The translations under genes and the position numbers were made by a program. A stretch of DNA of 64,000 bases from positions 310,001 through 374,000 of the forward strand of contig CACDKN010000001.1 of assembly GCA_902553315.1 (NCBI GenBank), given 5' to 3'. The notes beneath the pieces were generated by a model. The model made no database searches, had not been told where the DNA came from, and saw only the letters and a list, made by a program, of their open reading frames with translations. This document shows positions 26,353 to 35,327 of this stretch, piece after piece. Source of the stretch: AG-339-G14 sp902553315 (GTDB taxonomy: Bacteria > Pseudomonadota > Gammaproteobacteria > Magnimaribacterales > AG-339-G14). The stretch's first letter is position 1, and each line of letters opens with the position of its first letter.

Positions 26353-28497
26353 TTGAAAAAAATAATCACTTCAAGCTTATTAGTAACACTTGGTATTTTT
26401 GCTTCTTCAAGCTTATTTGCCCTAGAAGAGGAATTGGTCGTAAAAGGTAACGTACTTTATTCGGATCGAGTTAATGCATTAAAAACTCCAGTACCTGTAA
26501 TTAATGTGCCTGTATCAGTATCCATTATTACTGACGACGAGATCGCAAGACGTGGTTTCACCGAATTAGGAGACTTAGTTAGATACACACCTGGTGTAAA
26601 CACTTCTCAAGGAGAAGGACATAGAGATGCAATTGTTTTTCGTGGTAATAGATCTACAGCAGATTTTTTTCAAGATGGTGTTAGAGACGATGTTCAATAT
26701 TACCGTTCTTTATATAATGTAGAACAAGTTGAAATACTAAGGGGTCCCAACGCTTTATTATTTGGTAGAGGCGGAACGGGTGGAGTTGTCAACAGAGTAA
26801 GCAAAAAAGGAGTCTTAGGAGAAACCTTTGGATCATTTGCGATTGGTTCTGATACCTTTGGAGCTTACGATTTTACCGCTGATTATAATATTTTAATTAA
26901 CGAAAATAGATCCTTAAGAATAATGATGCATAGAGATTACTTAGATAATCACAGAAATTACTACGATGGAGATAGAGCTGGATTTAATCCTACCTTAAAA
27001 GTAAGACTTGATGATTCAACAGTCCTGAATGTTTCTTACGAATATGCCGACCACGAAAGATTTATTGACAGAGGAATTCCTACTGGAGCAAATGGAGAGC
27101 CAGTTGAAACTTTAGCTGATGTAGTCTTTGGAGACCCTGAATTAAATAGTACTACGCTTACTGCCGATATTTTAAGAGCTTCTCTTACAAGAGACTTTTC
27201 AGATACTTCAAAATTAATCTTTACCGCCACTATAAATGAATTTGAAAAAATGTATCAAAATTTATATGCAGCCGGGTATGATGCTACAGCAGAAGAAGTT
27301 GCTTTAGATGGATATCGTGATCCAACATCACGTAATAATTTAATTTTTTCTCTGAATTTTGTAAATGAGTTCAAAACTCGTTCTGCAACACATACTTTAT
27401 TAGTAGGGGCAGAAATAGTGGAAACTGATAATGCTAATCATAGGTTCAACACATACTTTACTAATGCTGGAGCTGCTCCTCTTGCCAATGATACTTCAGG
27501 TATTTATTCAGGAATGTCTCAACTCACAAAGTACGATAGAGAAACTTTCTTAATTTCTGATATTAGAGCTGGAGTTTTTAATAAAGATGAAGCCGGAGCT
27601 GCAGTCGCTCTTGATTTTACTTCTAGCTTGAGCAGCAAAACTGCAACAGAATACGAAGTGACTTCTTTCTTCATTCAAGATCAAATAAATTTTTCTGACA
27701 GTTTAAAACTTCTTATAGGTGGTCGATACGACGACTATGAAATATCTGTAAATGATCTTAAAGCTTCTGGTACGCCAGTTTATACTAAAACTGAAGACTT
27801 ATTTTCACCAAGAGCCGGTCTTATATTCAAACCACAAGAAAATATGTCTGTCTATTTGAGCTATAGCGACACCTTTTCTCCTAAAGCAGGGGAGCAATAC
27901 AAAAAAATGACTAACGATTCTACTTTGGGAAGTGTTCTTGACGCCGATGAAGTAGAAAATATGGAGATAGGGATAAAAGTTGCACTTTTAGATGATCTCT
28001 TCATTACTGCAGCATACTTCCATGCAGAAAGTACTCAAATGAAATCAAGAACAGTTAACAGCGTTGATGAACAGTACGGCATGGTAAACAAAGAAGTTGA
28101 TGGTTATGAAATTGAGCTTTCAGGAAGAATTTCTGATCAACTTGATTTATCAATGAGTTATGCAGATTTTGAGGGAGCTAATGTTGCCCAAAGTAGAGAA
28201 ATACCAGATTATACTTTTACTGCATTTGCTAGTTATCAAGTAAGTGATGATTTTGGCATAGGTTTTGGTGTAACTTCTCAAGGAGATTCTCAAATAGGAA
28301 CTTCTGCAACTCTTTATCTTCCAAGTTATACCAGAGTTGATTTAGCAGCTTATTACAATTTGGCTGATGACCTTACTATACAAGCGAATCTAGAAAACCT
28401 AACTGATGAGACGTACTTCCCTCATTCGCATTCAACCCACCAAGCATCGGTTGGTGAAGAGATGAATACACGAGTCTCAATTAGGAGGACTTTTTAA
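26353..28497 (+). CDS. TonB-dependent siderophore receptor
   Basis: A 714-residue outer-membrane receptor. A signal peptide (about 1-23) is followed by a TonB-box-like EELVVKG (about 25-32), a plug domain with VPVSVSIITDDEI, GDLVRYTPGV, VEQVEILRGPNALLFGRGGTGGVVNRVSK, and a 22-strand-type barrel (about 180-714) ending in the terminal Phe typical of outer-membrane proteins. The plug resembles FhuA/Fiu/catecholate-type receptors. The heme-receptor FRAP/NPNL motifs are not seen. The start is TTG 26353, the only one that leaves a signal peptide; no Shine-Dalgarno is obvious. Tandem Fur boxes upstream imply expression under iron starvation. The siderophore cannot be told. Confidence 0.93.
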   Translation: MKKIITSSLLVTLGIFASSSLFALEEELVVKGNVLYSDRVNALKTPVPVINVPVSVSIITDDEIARRGFTELGDLVRYTPGVNTSQGEGHRDAIVFRGNRSTADFFQDGVRDDVQYYRSLYNVEQVEILRGPNALLFGRGGTGGVVNRVSKKGVLGETFGSFAIGSDTFGAYDFTADYNILINENRSLRIMMHRDYLDNHRNYYDGDRAGFNPTLKVRLDDSTVLNVSYEYADHERFIDRGIPTGANGEPVETLADVVFGDPELNSTTLTADILRASLTRDFSDTSKLIFTATINEFEKMYQNLYAAGYDATAEEVALDGYRDPTSRNNLIFSLNFVNEFKTRSATHTLLVGAEIVETDNANHRFNTYFTNAGAAPLANDTSGIYSGMSQLTKYDRETFLISDIRAGVFNKDEAGAAVALDFTSSLSSKTATEYEVTSFFIQDQINFSDSLKLLIGGRYDDYEISVNDLKASGTPVYTKTEDLFSPRAGLIFKPQENMSVYLSYSDTFSPKAGEQYKKMTNDSTLGSVLDADEVENMEIGIKVALLDDLFITAAYFHAESTQMKSRTVNSVDEQYGMVNKEVDGYEIELSGRISDQLDLSMSYADFEGANVAQSREIPDYTFTAFASYQVSDDFGIGFGVTSQGDSQIGTSATLYLPSYTRVDLAAYYNLADDLTIQANLENLTDETYFPHSHSTHQASVGEEMNTRVSIRRTF

Positions 28498-28580
28498 AGA
28501 ATATGATTTGTGTACCCTTATAAATAATAGGACTTACATTTATTATTTATAAACTCACCATAAATTGCGCAAACCATTAA

Positions 28581-28615
28581 GAACCCAGGTCAGCAGAGAT
28601 CCTGGGTTCTTCTTT
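28581..28615 (+). terminator. Intrinsic terminator after the TonB-receptor gene
   Basis: A perfect 9-bp inverted repeat, GAACCCAGG (28581-28589) and CCTGGGTTC (28601-28609), with an 11-base loop, followed by TTCTTCTTT on the plus strand. It separates the receptor from the convergent 5-aminolevulinate synthase gene and may also work weakly on the minus strand. It is the only clear intrinsic terminator I see in the window. Confidence 0.85.
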
Positions 28616-28624
28616 AAAAATTAA

Positions 28625-29878
28625 TTAATAAATTTTAGAAACTTTAGTTTCTACTTTATCGGATGTTTTTGGAAGTCTTTTTAGATTTAAACCACTCCAG
28701 ACCTTGTCTAAAGATTGAACAAAGCTCTGTACATCCGAAGCTGAGTGCTTTGGTGTAATTGTGACCCTAAATCTTTCATCGCCTTTAGGAACGGTCGGAT
28801 AGAATATTGGTTGAATATAAATTCCATGCTCTTCAATTAGAACATTAGCGGCCTGTTTACATAATTCAGGTTCATATAGATGGATAGGAATTATGTGGCT
28901 ATCGTTTGCAAGAAAGGGTATCTCGTATTCTGTAAGACCCTCTCTTATTAAATCGGAATTCGCTCTTATATTGGCTCTCAAGATATCAGCTTTTTTAGCT
29001 ATTTTGATTGCCTGAATTGATGCTGCAGCAATGCTTGGGTTTGCTGAAGAAGTAAATATGAACCCTGGTGCAAAACTTCTAATGAAATCAATAATGTCCG
29101 AATTTGCCGCAATATAACCGCCCATTTGACCAAAAGCTTTTGATAAGGTGCCATTGATGATATCTATATCATCAGAAACACTTAATTCAGCAGCGATTCC
29201 TCTTCCTTCTGGCCCATAAAGACCAACTGAATGAACTTCATCCAAGTAAGTAAGAGCATTATATTTTTTTGCGAGCCTAACAATTTCTTTAATTGGTGAT
29301 CTCAAACCTTCCATAGAATATAAAGATTCAAAAACAATTAATTTCGGAGTATTGGCATTAGAAGTTTTCAAAAGTTCTTCTAGATGTTCTATGTCATTAT
29401 GTTTGAAAACATGAGTGGTTACATTCGCATTTTTAATGCCTTGAATCATTGATGCATGATTTAATTCGTCTGAGTAAACTTCACAGCCGTCAAGTTTTTT
29501 GCACAATGTCCACAAGGTAGATTGATTAGCTGTGTAAGCTGAAGGAAACAGTAGAGCAGCTTCTTTGTTATGTAGTTCTGCTAGATCTGATTCTAAATCT
29601 GCATGATAAGAGGAAGTGCCGGAAATATTTCTTGTTCCACCAGATCCCGTTCCAAGTTCTTTTACTACTTTAACTGATTCTAGTATCACTAAGGGGTGCT
29701 GGCTAAGATTTAAATAATCATTACTACACCAAACCTCTACCGCTCTTTCTTTACCCTCAAATCTTTCAGTCGCTTTAGGAAAATTAACTTGATTTCGGTT
29801 AATTTGCCTGAATTTTCTGTAAAGACCTTGAGATTTAAGAGAGGTTAATTCGTCAGAGAAGTATTTTTTATAATTCAT
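28625..29878 (-). CDS. hemA: 5-aminolevulinate synthase (Shemin/C4 pathway)
   Basis: PLP enzyme that condenses glycine and succinyl-CoA to 5-aminolevulinate, the entry to heme synthesis by the C4 route. The 417-residue alpha-oxoamine synthase has the ALAS-specific GSGGTRNISGT (78-88) rather than the motifs of 2-amino-3-ketobutyrate ligase or BioF, DEVHSVGLYG (213-222), the PLP lysine K247 in GTLSKAFGQMGGYIA, and FIFTSSANP. It lies divergent from the hem operon, sharing its 107-bp upstream region. Most gammaproteobacteria make ALA from glutamyl-tRNA (GtrA and HemL), so this alphaproteobacterial-type enzyme is unexpected. The symbol is used in the ALAS sense. Confidence 0.93.
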   Translation of the reverse strand: MNYKKYFSDELTSLKSQGLYRKFRQINRNQVNFPKATERFEGKERAVEVWCSNDYLNLSQHPLVILESVKVVKELGTGSGGTRNISGTSSYHADLESDLAELHNKEAALLFPSAYTANQSTLWTLCKKLDGCEVYSDELNHASMIQGIKNANVTTHVFKHNDIEHLEELLKTSNANTPKLIVFESLYSMEGLRSPIKEIVRLAKKYNALTYLDEVHSVGLYGPEGRGIAAELSVSDDIDIINGTLSKAFGQMGGYIAANSDIIDFIRSFAPGFIFTSSANPSIAAASIQAIKIAKKADILRANIRANSDLIREGLTEYEIPFLANDSHIIPIHLYEPELCKQAANVLIEEHGIYIQPIFYPTVPKGDERFRVTITPKHSASDVQSFVQSLDKVWSGLNLKRLPKTSDKVETKVSKIY

Positions 29879-29985
29879 TTGAAAATAGAATAACTTACAT
29901 TTCGGAGTATAAATGAAAGTACTAATTAATAGATATAAATTTTATAATTACACTCCTTATATATTTATAAGTTATATGAAAGATT

Positions 29986-31467
29986 ATGAAAATAATTTCT
30001 AGACAAAGTACTTTAGCAAAAATCCAAGCGAGATTAGTTGCAGATAAAATTAATGCAAAGGTGGATGACTTCAAATTTGAATTAATTACAAAAGAAACCT
30101 CAGGAGATATCGATCTGACAACACCTTTGCACCAAATGCCTGATGCAGGAGTCTTTACTAACGACATAAGAGAGGAATTATTGAATTTAAATGCTGACAT
30201 TGCAGTGCATTCCTGGAAAGACTTGCCAGTAGAAATGTTGGAAGGCACAGAAATTTTTTCTACAATTGAGAGAGAAGATCCAAGAGATTTACTTTTTTTT
30301 AAAAGCACTTCTTTAAGTAAAAAAAACATTACTATTTTCACTTCTTCTCCCAGAAGAAAAGAAAATCTTTCGAATTTTCTTCCCTTTGCTTTTCCATGGA
30401 CACCCGAAGAAATAACATTTAAAGACATTAGAGGAAACATACAAACCCGTATAAGAAAATTTTATAATTCTGACGAGGATGGCTTGGTGATCGCCTTTGC
30501 TGCTCTTAAAAGACTTTTAGAAGCTCCTGAATTCGTGGATGAAGAATCTGATTTACTCGCTATTTTGAAAAAATTTAAGTGGATGCTGCTTCCTCTCTCA
30601 GAAAACCCTTCAGCCCCGGCACAAGGTGCTTTAGCAATTGAAGTCACTTCTTCAAACGAAAGTGTGAAAAATACCTTAAAAAAAATTAAAGATGAGGATG
30701 TTTTTGAAACTGTTAATACAGAAAGGCAAATTTTAAAAAAATATGGTGGTGGCTGTCATCAAAAAATAGGCGTTACTGCCATTAATACTTCCAAGGGGCA
30801 GATGATTTACTTAAAGGGAGAAACAGAACAGGGTCTTAAATTATCTAAAACTTATTTCAAACCAAAACTTAAGTATCAAAATGAAATAAAGGAAGTATCT
30901 AGTTATTTCCCTTTAGAAGACTCGCCAAGCTTATATGAAAGGATTCCTTTTTCAGAAGACAAAATAAAATTATCTAAGATAGAGAACTCCGGAATTTTCA
31001 TTAGTAGAGGAAATGCATTAGAAAACATTAACAATATTTCTGAATCAAACCTAATTTGGACGAGTGGGATTGAGACTTGGAAGAAGATAGCAAAAAAAGG
31101 AGTTTGGGTTAATGGATCTTCAGATAGTTTGGGCGAGAAAGAGAATCCTCCCATAGAAATTTTTGACGAAATCAATTGGTACAAACTTTCTCATAAAGAT
31201 GCTGAGGAAGATCAATTGTCCCTTATTTCAACGTACGAACTTATTCCAAAAGAAATGCCAGATAATATCGAGAAAAACTCACATTTTTACTGGATGAGCG
31301 GCAGTTCTTTTAAATTAGTTTTTGACAAATTTCCTTCCATAGAATCCGCAAATCATTCATGTGGAATGGGTAAAACTTTTGATGAAATAAACCAGTTAAT
31401 ACCTGGAAAAGTTTATCCTTATCAAAATTATCAAGATTGGCTAGAAAAAGTTAAGCTAGCAAAGTAA
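29986..31467 (+). CDS. hemC: Hydroxymethylbilane synthase with HemD-like C-terminal domain (HemC-HemD fusion)
   Basis: Residues 1-290 are porphobilinogen deaminase: SRQSTLAKIQA, VHSWKDLP with catalytic Asp79, TSSPRR, DIRGNIQTR, PAQGALAIE, and GGGCHQKIGV with Cys257 for the dipyrromethane cofactor. Residues 330-493 exceed the usual 310-residue length and read like a diverged uroporphyrinogen-III synthase: an IFISRGNAL opening, LIWTSGIETW, a repeated-lobe layout, HFYWMSGSSF and HSCGMGKTF near the end. No separate hemD is in the operon, so I infer a bifunctional protein that makes hydroxymethylbilane and then cyclises it. HemD proteins are poorly conserved, so the second assignment is less certain. 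ATG 29986 starts the operon. Confidence 0.87.
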   Translation: MKIISRQSTLAKIQARLVADKINAKVDDFKFELITKETSGDIDLTTPLHQMPDAGVFTNDIREELLNLNADIAVHSWKDLPVEMLEGTEIFSTIEREDPRDLLFFKSTSLSKKNITIFTSSPRRKENLSNFLPFAFPWTPEEITFKDIRGNIQTRIRKFYNSDEDGLVIAFAALKRLLEAPEFVDEESDLLAILKKFKWMLLPLSENPSAPAQGALAIEVTSSNESVKNTLKKIKDEDVFETVNTERQILKKYGGGCHQKIGVTAINTSKGQMIYLKGETEQGLKLSKTYFKPKLKYQNEIKEVSSYFPLEDSPSLYERIPFSEDKIKLSKIENSGIFISRGNALENINNISESNLIWTSGIETWKKIAKKGVWVNGSSDSLGEKENPPIEIFDEINWYKLSHKDAEEDQLSLISTYELIPKEMPDNIEKNSHFYWMSGSSFKLVFDKFPSIESANHSCGMGKTFDEINQLIPGKVYPYQNYQDWLEKVKLAK

Positions 31468-31485
31468 GATTGCGATCCAATAATT

Positions 31486-32481
31486 ATGAAGGACATATTG
31501 AGATCATTTCCGAGTACAAGGCTCAGGAGAACTCGCTCTAAAAAAGGATTAAGATCTTTGGTCGCTGAATCAAGAATTTCAGTAGATGATCTTATTCAAC
31601 CTATTTTTATCAAAGAAAATCTTACAGGTCATGAAAGCATAGACTCGATGCCAGGCATTAATAGGCTTGGTTCAAATGTGATCGAAGAAGAAATTAAAAA
31701 AATAAGTGATTCTGGAATAAAGGCAGTCGCAGTATTTCCGGTAATAGAAGAAAAGAAAAAAAATAAAGAAGGGCTAGAGGCTTTAAATAAAAATAACTTT
31801 TTAAATATCTCTATATCTAAAATGAAAGAATCTTTTCCAGACTTGATCGTTATCGCTGATGTTGCTTTAGATCCTTACACAGATCACGGCCATGATGGAG
31901 TATTAGGAAAGGACAATGATGTCGATAACGATTTGACTCTTAATGCGCTTGAAAAGCAAGCATTAGGGCTCGCTAAAGCTGGCGCTGACGTCATAGCGCC
32001 TTCAGATATGATGGACGGAAGAATCGGAGTTATCAGAAACTGTCTTGAAGAAAATAATTTTAAAAATACAGTGATTCTTTCTTACGCTGCAAAGTATAGT
32101 TCAAAATTTTATGGGCCATTCAAAGATGCTGTTGAATCTGCAAAGTATTTTGGTAAAAAAACTAAAGACACTTATCAGATGTCTCCTGCAAATAAATCCG
32201 AAGCTCTCCATGAAGTCGCTATGGATATCAACGAAGGAGCTGATATCGTTATGGTTAAACCTGGAATGCCCTATTTAGATATAATTTCAGCAGTCAAAGA
32301 AACTTTTAAAATACCTACTTTTGTCTATCAGGTAAGCGGTGAATATTCGATGCTTAAAGGCGCTATCGAAAAAGAATGGCTACCAAAAGAGGTTATGAAA
32401 GAAAGTTTGATTTCTTTTAAAAGGGCAGGAGCCGATTGTATCCTTACTTACGCTGCATTAGAAATAGCTGAAAATTTGTAA
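31486..32481 (+). CDS. hemB: Porphobilinogen synthase (delta-aminolevulinic acid dehydratase)
   Basis: Joins two ALA molecules to porphobilinogen. The 331-residue barrel has the metal-site segment DVALDPYTDHGHDG (125-138), where Ala127, Asp129 and Asp137 replace the three Zn-binding cysteines of DVCLCEYTSHGHCG, so it is the magnesium-type, zinc-independent enzyme. The Schiff-base lysines lie in SYAAKYSSKFYGPF and VMVKPGMPYLD. It starts 18 bp after hemC and ends 3 bp before hemE. Confidence 0.96.
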   Translation: MKDILRSFPSTRLRRTRSKKGLRSLVAESRISVDDLIQPIFIKENLTGHESIDSMPGINRLGSNVIEEEIKKISDSGIKAVAVFPVIEEKKKNKEGLEALNKNNFLNISISKMKESFPDLIVIADVALDPYTDHGHDGVLGKDNDVDNDLTLNALEKQALGLAKAGADVIAPSDMMDGRIGVIRNCLEENNFKNTVILSYAAKYSSKFYGPFKDAVESAKYFGKKTKDTYQMSPANKSEALHEVAMDINEGADIVMVKPGMPYLDIISAVKETFKIPTFVYQVSGEYSMLKGAIEKEWLPKEVMKESLISFKRAGADCILTYAALEIAENL

Positions 32482-32484
32482 TTT

Positions 32485-33507
32485 ATGACTAACAAAAAAT
32501 TCGTTAATGCTTTAGGAAAAATTCCCCAATCCGTTCCTCCGATTTGGTTTATGAGACAAGCTGGTAGATATCATAGTCACTATCAAAACTTAAAAACAAA
32601 AAATACATTTGTAGAACTCTGCAAGTCGCCTTCACTAGCAGCTGAAACGGCCTTGGGACCAATAGAATCTTTTGATTTTGATGTAGCAATTTTATTTAGT
32701 GACATTTTATTTCCTTTGGAAAGCTTAGGAATGGGACTTACTTATTCTCCCGGACCGAAATTTGACCAATTACTAACAGAAGAAAATTCACATGAAATAT
32801 TTAATAATACTTTTGATGTAAATTCTTTAGCCTTTCAAGGTGAAGCTTTGGAGAGAACTAGAGCTAAATTGCCTCAAGAAAAATCATTGATAGGATTTAT
32901 TGGAGGTCCATGGACGCTCATAGCCTATGCAATGGGCTTGAACAAAAGTTCCAAAAGTCTAAAAGTCTCTAACTTTCAATGGAAGATTTTAAAGGAAATT
33001 ATAATTCCAGCGCTTTCAGAAAATATAGAAATGCAAATAAATGCTGGAGCTGAAGTAGTAATGATTTTTGATTCTTCTGCACACCTTCTTAAAAATGATG
33101 ATTTCAAGATTTACATAAATTTAATATTTGATCAATTAATCGAAAAGTTTGAGAAGAAAATTGGTTATTACGCAAAAGATAAAGTCGATTATGATCATAT
33201 CGTTTCTGTTGCTAAAACAAAAAACTTTGGTCTAGCAGGTCTTGGAGTTGATTCTAACGAGCCCTTAAGTAAATACTTCAGATATAAAAAGAATTTTTTC
33301 ATTCAGGGAAATTTTAATGAAAATTTTATGTTGCTACCGAATTCTCAAATGAAGTTGAAATTAGAAGAATATATAAGTTCATTATTAAAATTTAATGAAA
33401 AAGAGCGTGCGGGATGGATTTGTGGACTGGGGCATGGAATTTTAAAAGAGACACCTGAAGAGAATGTTAAGACATTTATTAAAGAGATTAGAGAGGCCTT
33501 CGCATGA
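32485..33507 (+). CDS. hemE: Uroporphyrinogen decarboxylase
   Basis: Removes four carboxyl groups from uroporphyrinogen III to give coproporphyrinogen III. Family signatures: PPIWFMRQAGRYH with the substrate-binding Arg cluster, FDFDVAILFSDILFPLESLGMG with the catalytic Asp, FIGGPWTLIAYAM, and the C-terminal CGLGHGILKETPEENV. At 340 residues it is of normal length. It lies 3 bp after hemB and overlaps hemH by 4 bp. Confidence 0.96.
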   Translation: MTNKKFVNALGKIPQSVPPIWFMRQAGRYHSHYQNLKTKNTFVELCKSPSLAAETALGPIESFDFDVAILFSDILFPLESLGMGLTYSPGPKFDQLLTEENSHEIFNNTFDVNSLAFQGEALERTRAKLPQEKSLIGFIGGPWTLIAYAMGLNKSSKSLKVSNFQWKILKEIIIPALSENIEMQINAGAEVVMIFDSSAHLLKNDDFKIYINLIFDQLIEKFEKKIGYYAKDKVDYDHIVSVAKTKNFGLAGLGVDSNEPLSKYFRYKKNFFIQGNFNENFMLLPNSQMKLKLEEYISSLLKFNEKERAGWICGLGHGILKETPEENVKTFIKEIREAFA

Positions 33508-34511
33508 GTTTTAAGGGAGAAAAAAACTTTTCCCATCAGGATAAAGAGAAAATTGGTGTTTTGATCTGTAACTTAGGGACCCCAGACAGTTATTCTGTAT
33601 CAGATGTAAGAATTTTTTTGAGAGAATTTTTATCAGATAAAAGAGTGATTGAAATTCCAAGAATAGTTTGGTGGTTTATTTTAAATTTTTTCATATTAAC
33701 CTTAAGGCCTTTTAAATCTGCAAAAATTTATAAATCAGTTTGGACTGACGAAGGGTCACCTTTAATGGTTTATTCAGAAAGATTAAAAGAAAAATTGGAT
33801 AGAAACTCTCCTGATAATCTTTGTTTTGAGTTGGGAATGAGGTATGGAAATCCAAGTATCAGAAGTGCGCTTGAAAATTTAAAAAACAAAAATTGCAGAA
33901 AGATTTTAGTTTTACCTCTTTTCCCGCAATACTCAGCTACGACTACAGGCAGTATTTTTGATGAAGTTACAAGGGTTATAAGCACCTGGAGATGGGTTCC
34001 AAGTTTAAATTTCATTAATTCATATCACGATAACAATAATTTCATTGATGCGATTTCTTCTTCTGTAAAATCAAAGTTTGAAGAAATAAATCCTCACAAA
34101 ATTATTTTTACTTATCACGGAATTCCAAAGAAATATTTTGATCAAGGGGATCCATATCATTGTTTATGTCAGAAAACTTCACGTCTGGTTGCTGAAAAAT
34201 TAGGCATAAAAGAAGAAAATTTCATAACAACTTTCCAGTCAAGATTGGGAACTGCAGAATGGCTCAAACCATATACAAGTGACGTAATGAAAAAATTGCC
34301 TTCGGAGGGGTGCAGCAATATCTTGGTTATTGCTCCAGGTTTTAGTGTAGATTGTCTTGAGACAATTGAAGAGATAGACGAAGAAAATAAGGAATATTTC
34401 CTTGAATCCGGCGGAAAAAAATTCACTTATATAAATTGTCTTAATGATTCAGATCAGCATATAAAATTTTTAAATGCATTTATTGAACAAAAAGTTTCAT
34501 TATGGAATTGA
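33504..34511 (+). CDS. hemH: Ferrochelatase
   Basis: Inserts Fe2+ into protoporphyrin IX, the last step of protoheme synthesis. Visible are GVLICNLGTPDSYSVSDVR at the N-terminus, LREFLSDKRVIEIPR, SPLMVYSERL, the PQYSATTTGS loop, the metal-site His in FTYHGIPKKYF, FQSRLGTAEWLKPYT and PGFSVDCLETIEEI. It has 335 residues and no C-terminal Fe-S cluster extension. It overlaps hemE by 4 bp and hemF by 10 bp. An iron permease gene lies 7 kb upstream. Confidence 0.96.
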   Translation: MSFKGEKNFSHQDKEKIGVLICNLGTPDSYSVSDVRIFLREFLSDKRVIEIPRIVWWFILNFFILTLRPFKSAKIYKSVWTDEGSPLMVYSERLKEKLDRNSPDNLCFELGMRYGNPSIRSALENLKNKNCRKILVLPLFPQYSATTTGSIFDEVTRVISTWRWVPSLNFINSYHDNNNFIDAISSSVKSKFEEINPHKIIFTYHGIPKKYFDQGDPYHCLCQKTSRLVAEKLGIKEENFITTFQSRLGTAEWLKPYTSDVMKKLPSEGCSNILVIAPGFSVDCLETIEEIDEENKEYFLESGGKKFTYINCLNDSDQHIKFLNAFIEQKVSLWN

Positions 34512-35326
34512 ATAAGGATATTGAATCTCAAAAAAAGTTGGCAAGTCAATGGTTTAAGTCACTGCGAGATGACTTTTGCAAATCTTTTGAGAAATTGGAT
34601 CACAAAAAATTCTCCAGAAAATCTTGGAACCATAAAGGAGAAGGCGGTGGCGAGATGAGCGTAATGCGAGGAGATGTTTTTGAAAAAGTGGGAGTGAATA
34701 TTTCAACAGTTTCTGGAGAATTCTCTGAAGATTACAGGTCGCAGGTTAAAGGTACCCAAGGATCTCCAAAATACTGGGCTACAGGTATAAGTCTAGTTGC
34801 TCATATGATGTCCCCGAAAATACCAGCATTTCACTTCAACACAAGATTCTTAGTAACTCAAGATAGTTGGTTTGGCGGGGGTACAGACATGACACCAACT
34901 TTCGAAAATGAGGAGGATACTAATTTTTTTCATTCCAGTTTAAAAGGCGCTTGTGATAAGCATAATGTTAATTATTACGAAAATTTTAAAAAAAACTGTG
35001 ATGAATATTTTTATCTTCCACATAGAAATGAGCCGAGAGGTGTCGGAGGAATTTTTTTCGATCACTTAAATACAGGAGATTGGGATAAAGATTTTAATTT
35101 TGTAAAGGAGGTAGGGGGGCAAACTCTAGAAATTATTAATCAAGTAGTCAAAAATAAAAAAGACTTAGACTGGACTGACAAAGATAAAGATAAACAATTA
35201 GTAAAAAGAGGAAGGTATGTTGAGTTTAATTTAATTTGGGATCGCGGAACTTTATTTGGCCTCAAAACAGGAGGATCAACAGAAGCAATTCTTATGTCTA
35301 TGCCTCCCGAGGCTAAATGGGAATAA
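34502..35326 (+). CDS. hemF: Oxygen-dependent coproporphyrinogen III oxidase
   Basis: Oxidative decarboxylation of coproporphyrinogen III to protoporphyrinogen IX using O2. Signatures are GGGEMSVMRGDVFEKVGVN, HFNTRFLVT, WFGGGTDMTP, HRNEPRGVGGIFFD and RYVEFNLIWDRGTLFGLKTGG. Of 274 residues, slightly shorter than E. coli HemF (299). Only the aerobic enzyme is in this cluster; no hemN is seen, consistent with an oxic lifestyle. It overlaps the end of hemH by 10 bp and stops one base before hemJ. Confidence 0.96.
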   Translation: MELNKDIESQKKLASQWFKSLRDDFCKSFEKLDHKKFSRKSWNHKGEGGGEMSVMRGDVFEKVGVNISTVSGEFSEDYRSQVKGTQGSPKYWATGISLVAHMMSPKIPAFHFNTRFLVTQDSWFGGGTDMTPTFENEEDTNFFHSSLKGACDKHNVNYYENFKKNCDEYFYLPHRNEPRGVGGIFFDHLNTGDWDKDFNFVKEVGGQTLEIINQVVKNKKDLDWTDKDKDKQLVKRGRYVEFNLIWDRGTLFGLKTGGSTEAILMSMPPEAKWE

Positions 35327-35327
35327 A

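Noticed and set aside
26353..28497. TonB receptor as a heme receptor, given the heme locus nearby
   Set aside because: The plug is siderophore-type and the FRAP/NPNL heme-receptor motifs are not visible; heme synthesis next door argues for iron rather than heme uptake.
29922..30440. 172-residue ORF antisense to hemC, spanning the ALAS-hemC gap
   Set aside because: The protein resembles no family, and the opposite strand encodes conserved porphobilinogen deaminase motifs, so it is a shadow.
35256..35327. N-terminal extension of HemJ into hemF
   Set aside because: No HemJ similarity and hydrophilic; ATG 35328 gives the usual membrane-helix start one base after the hemF stop.
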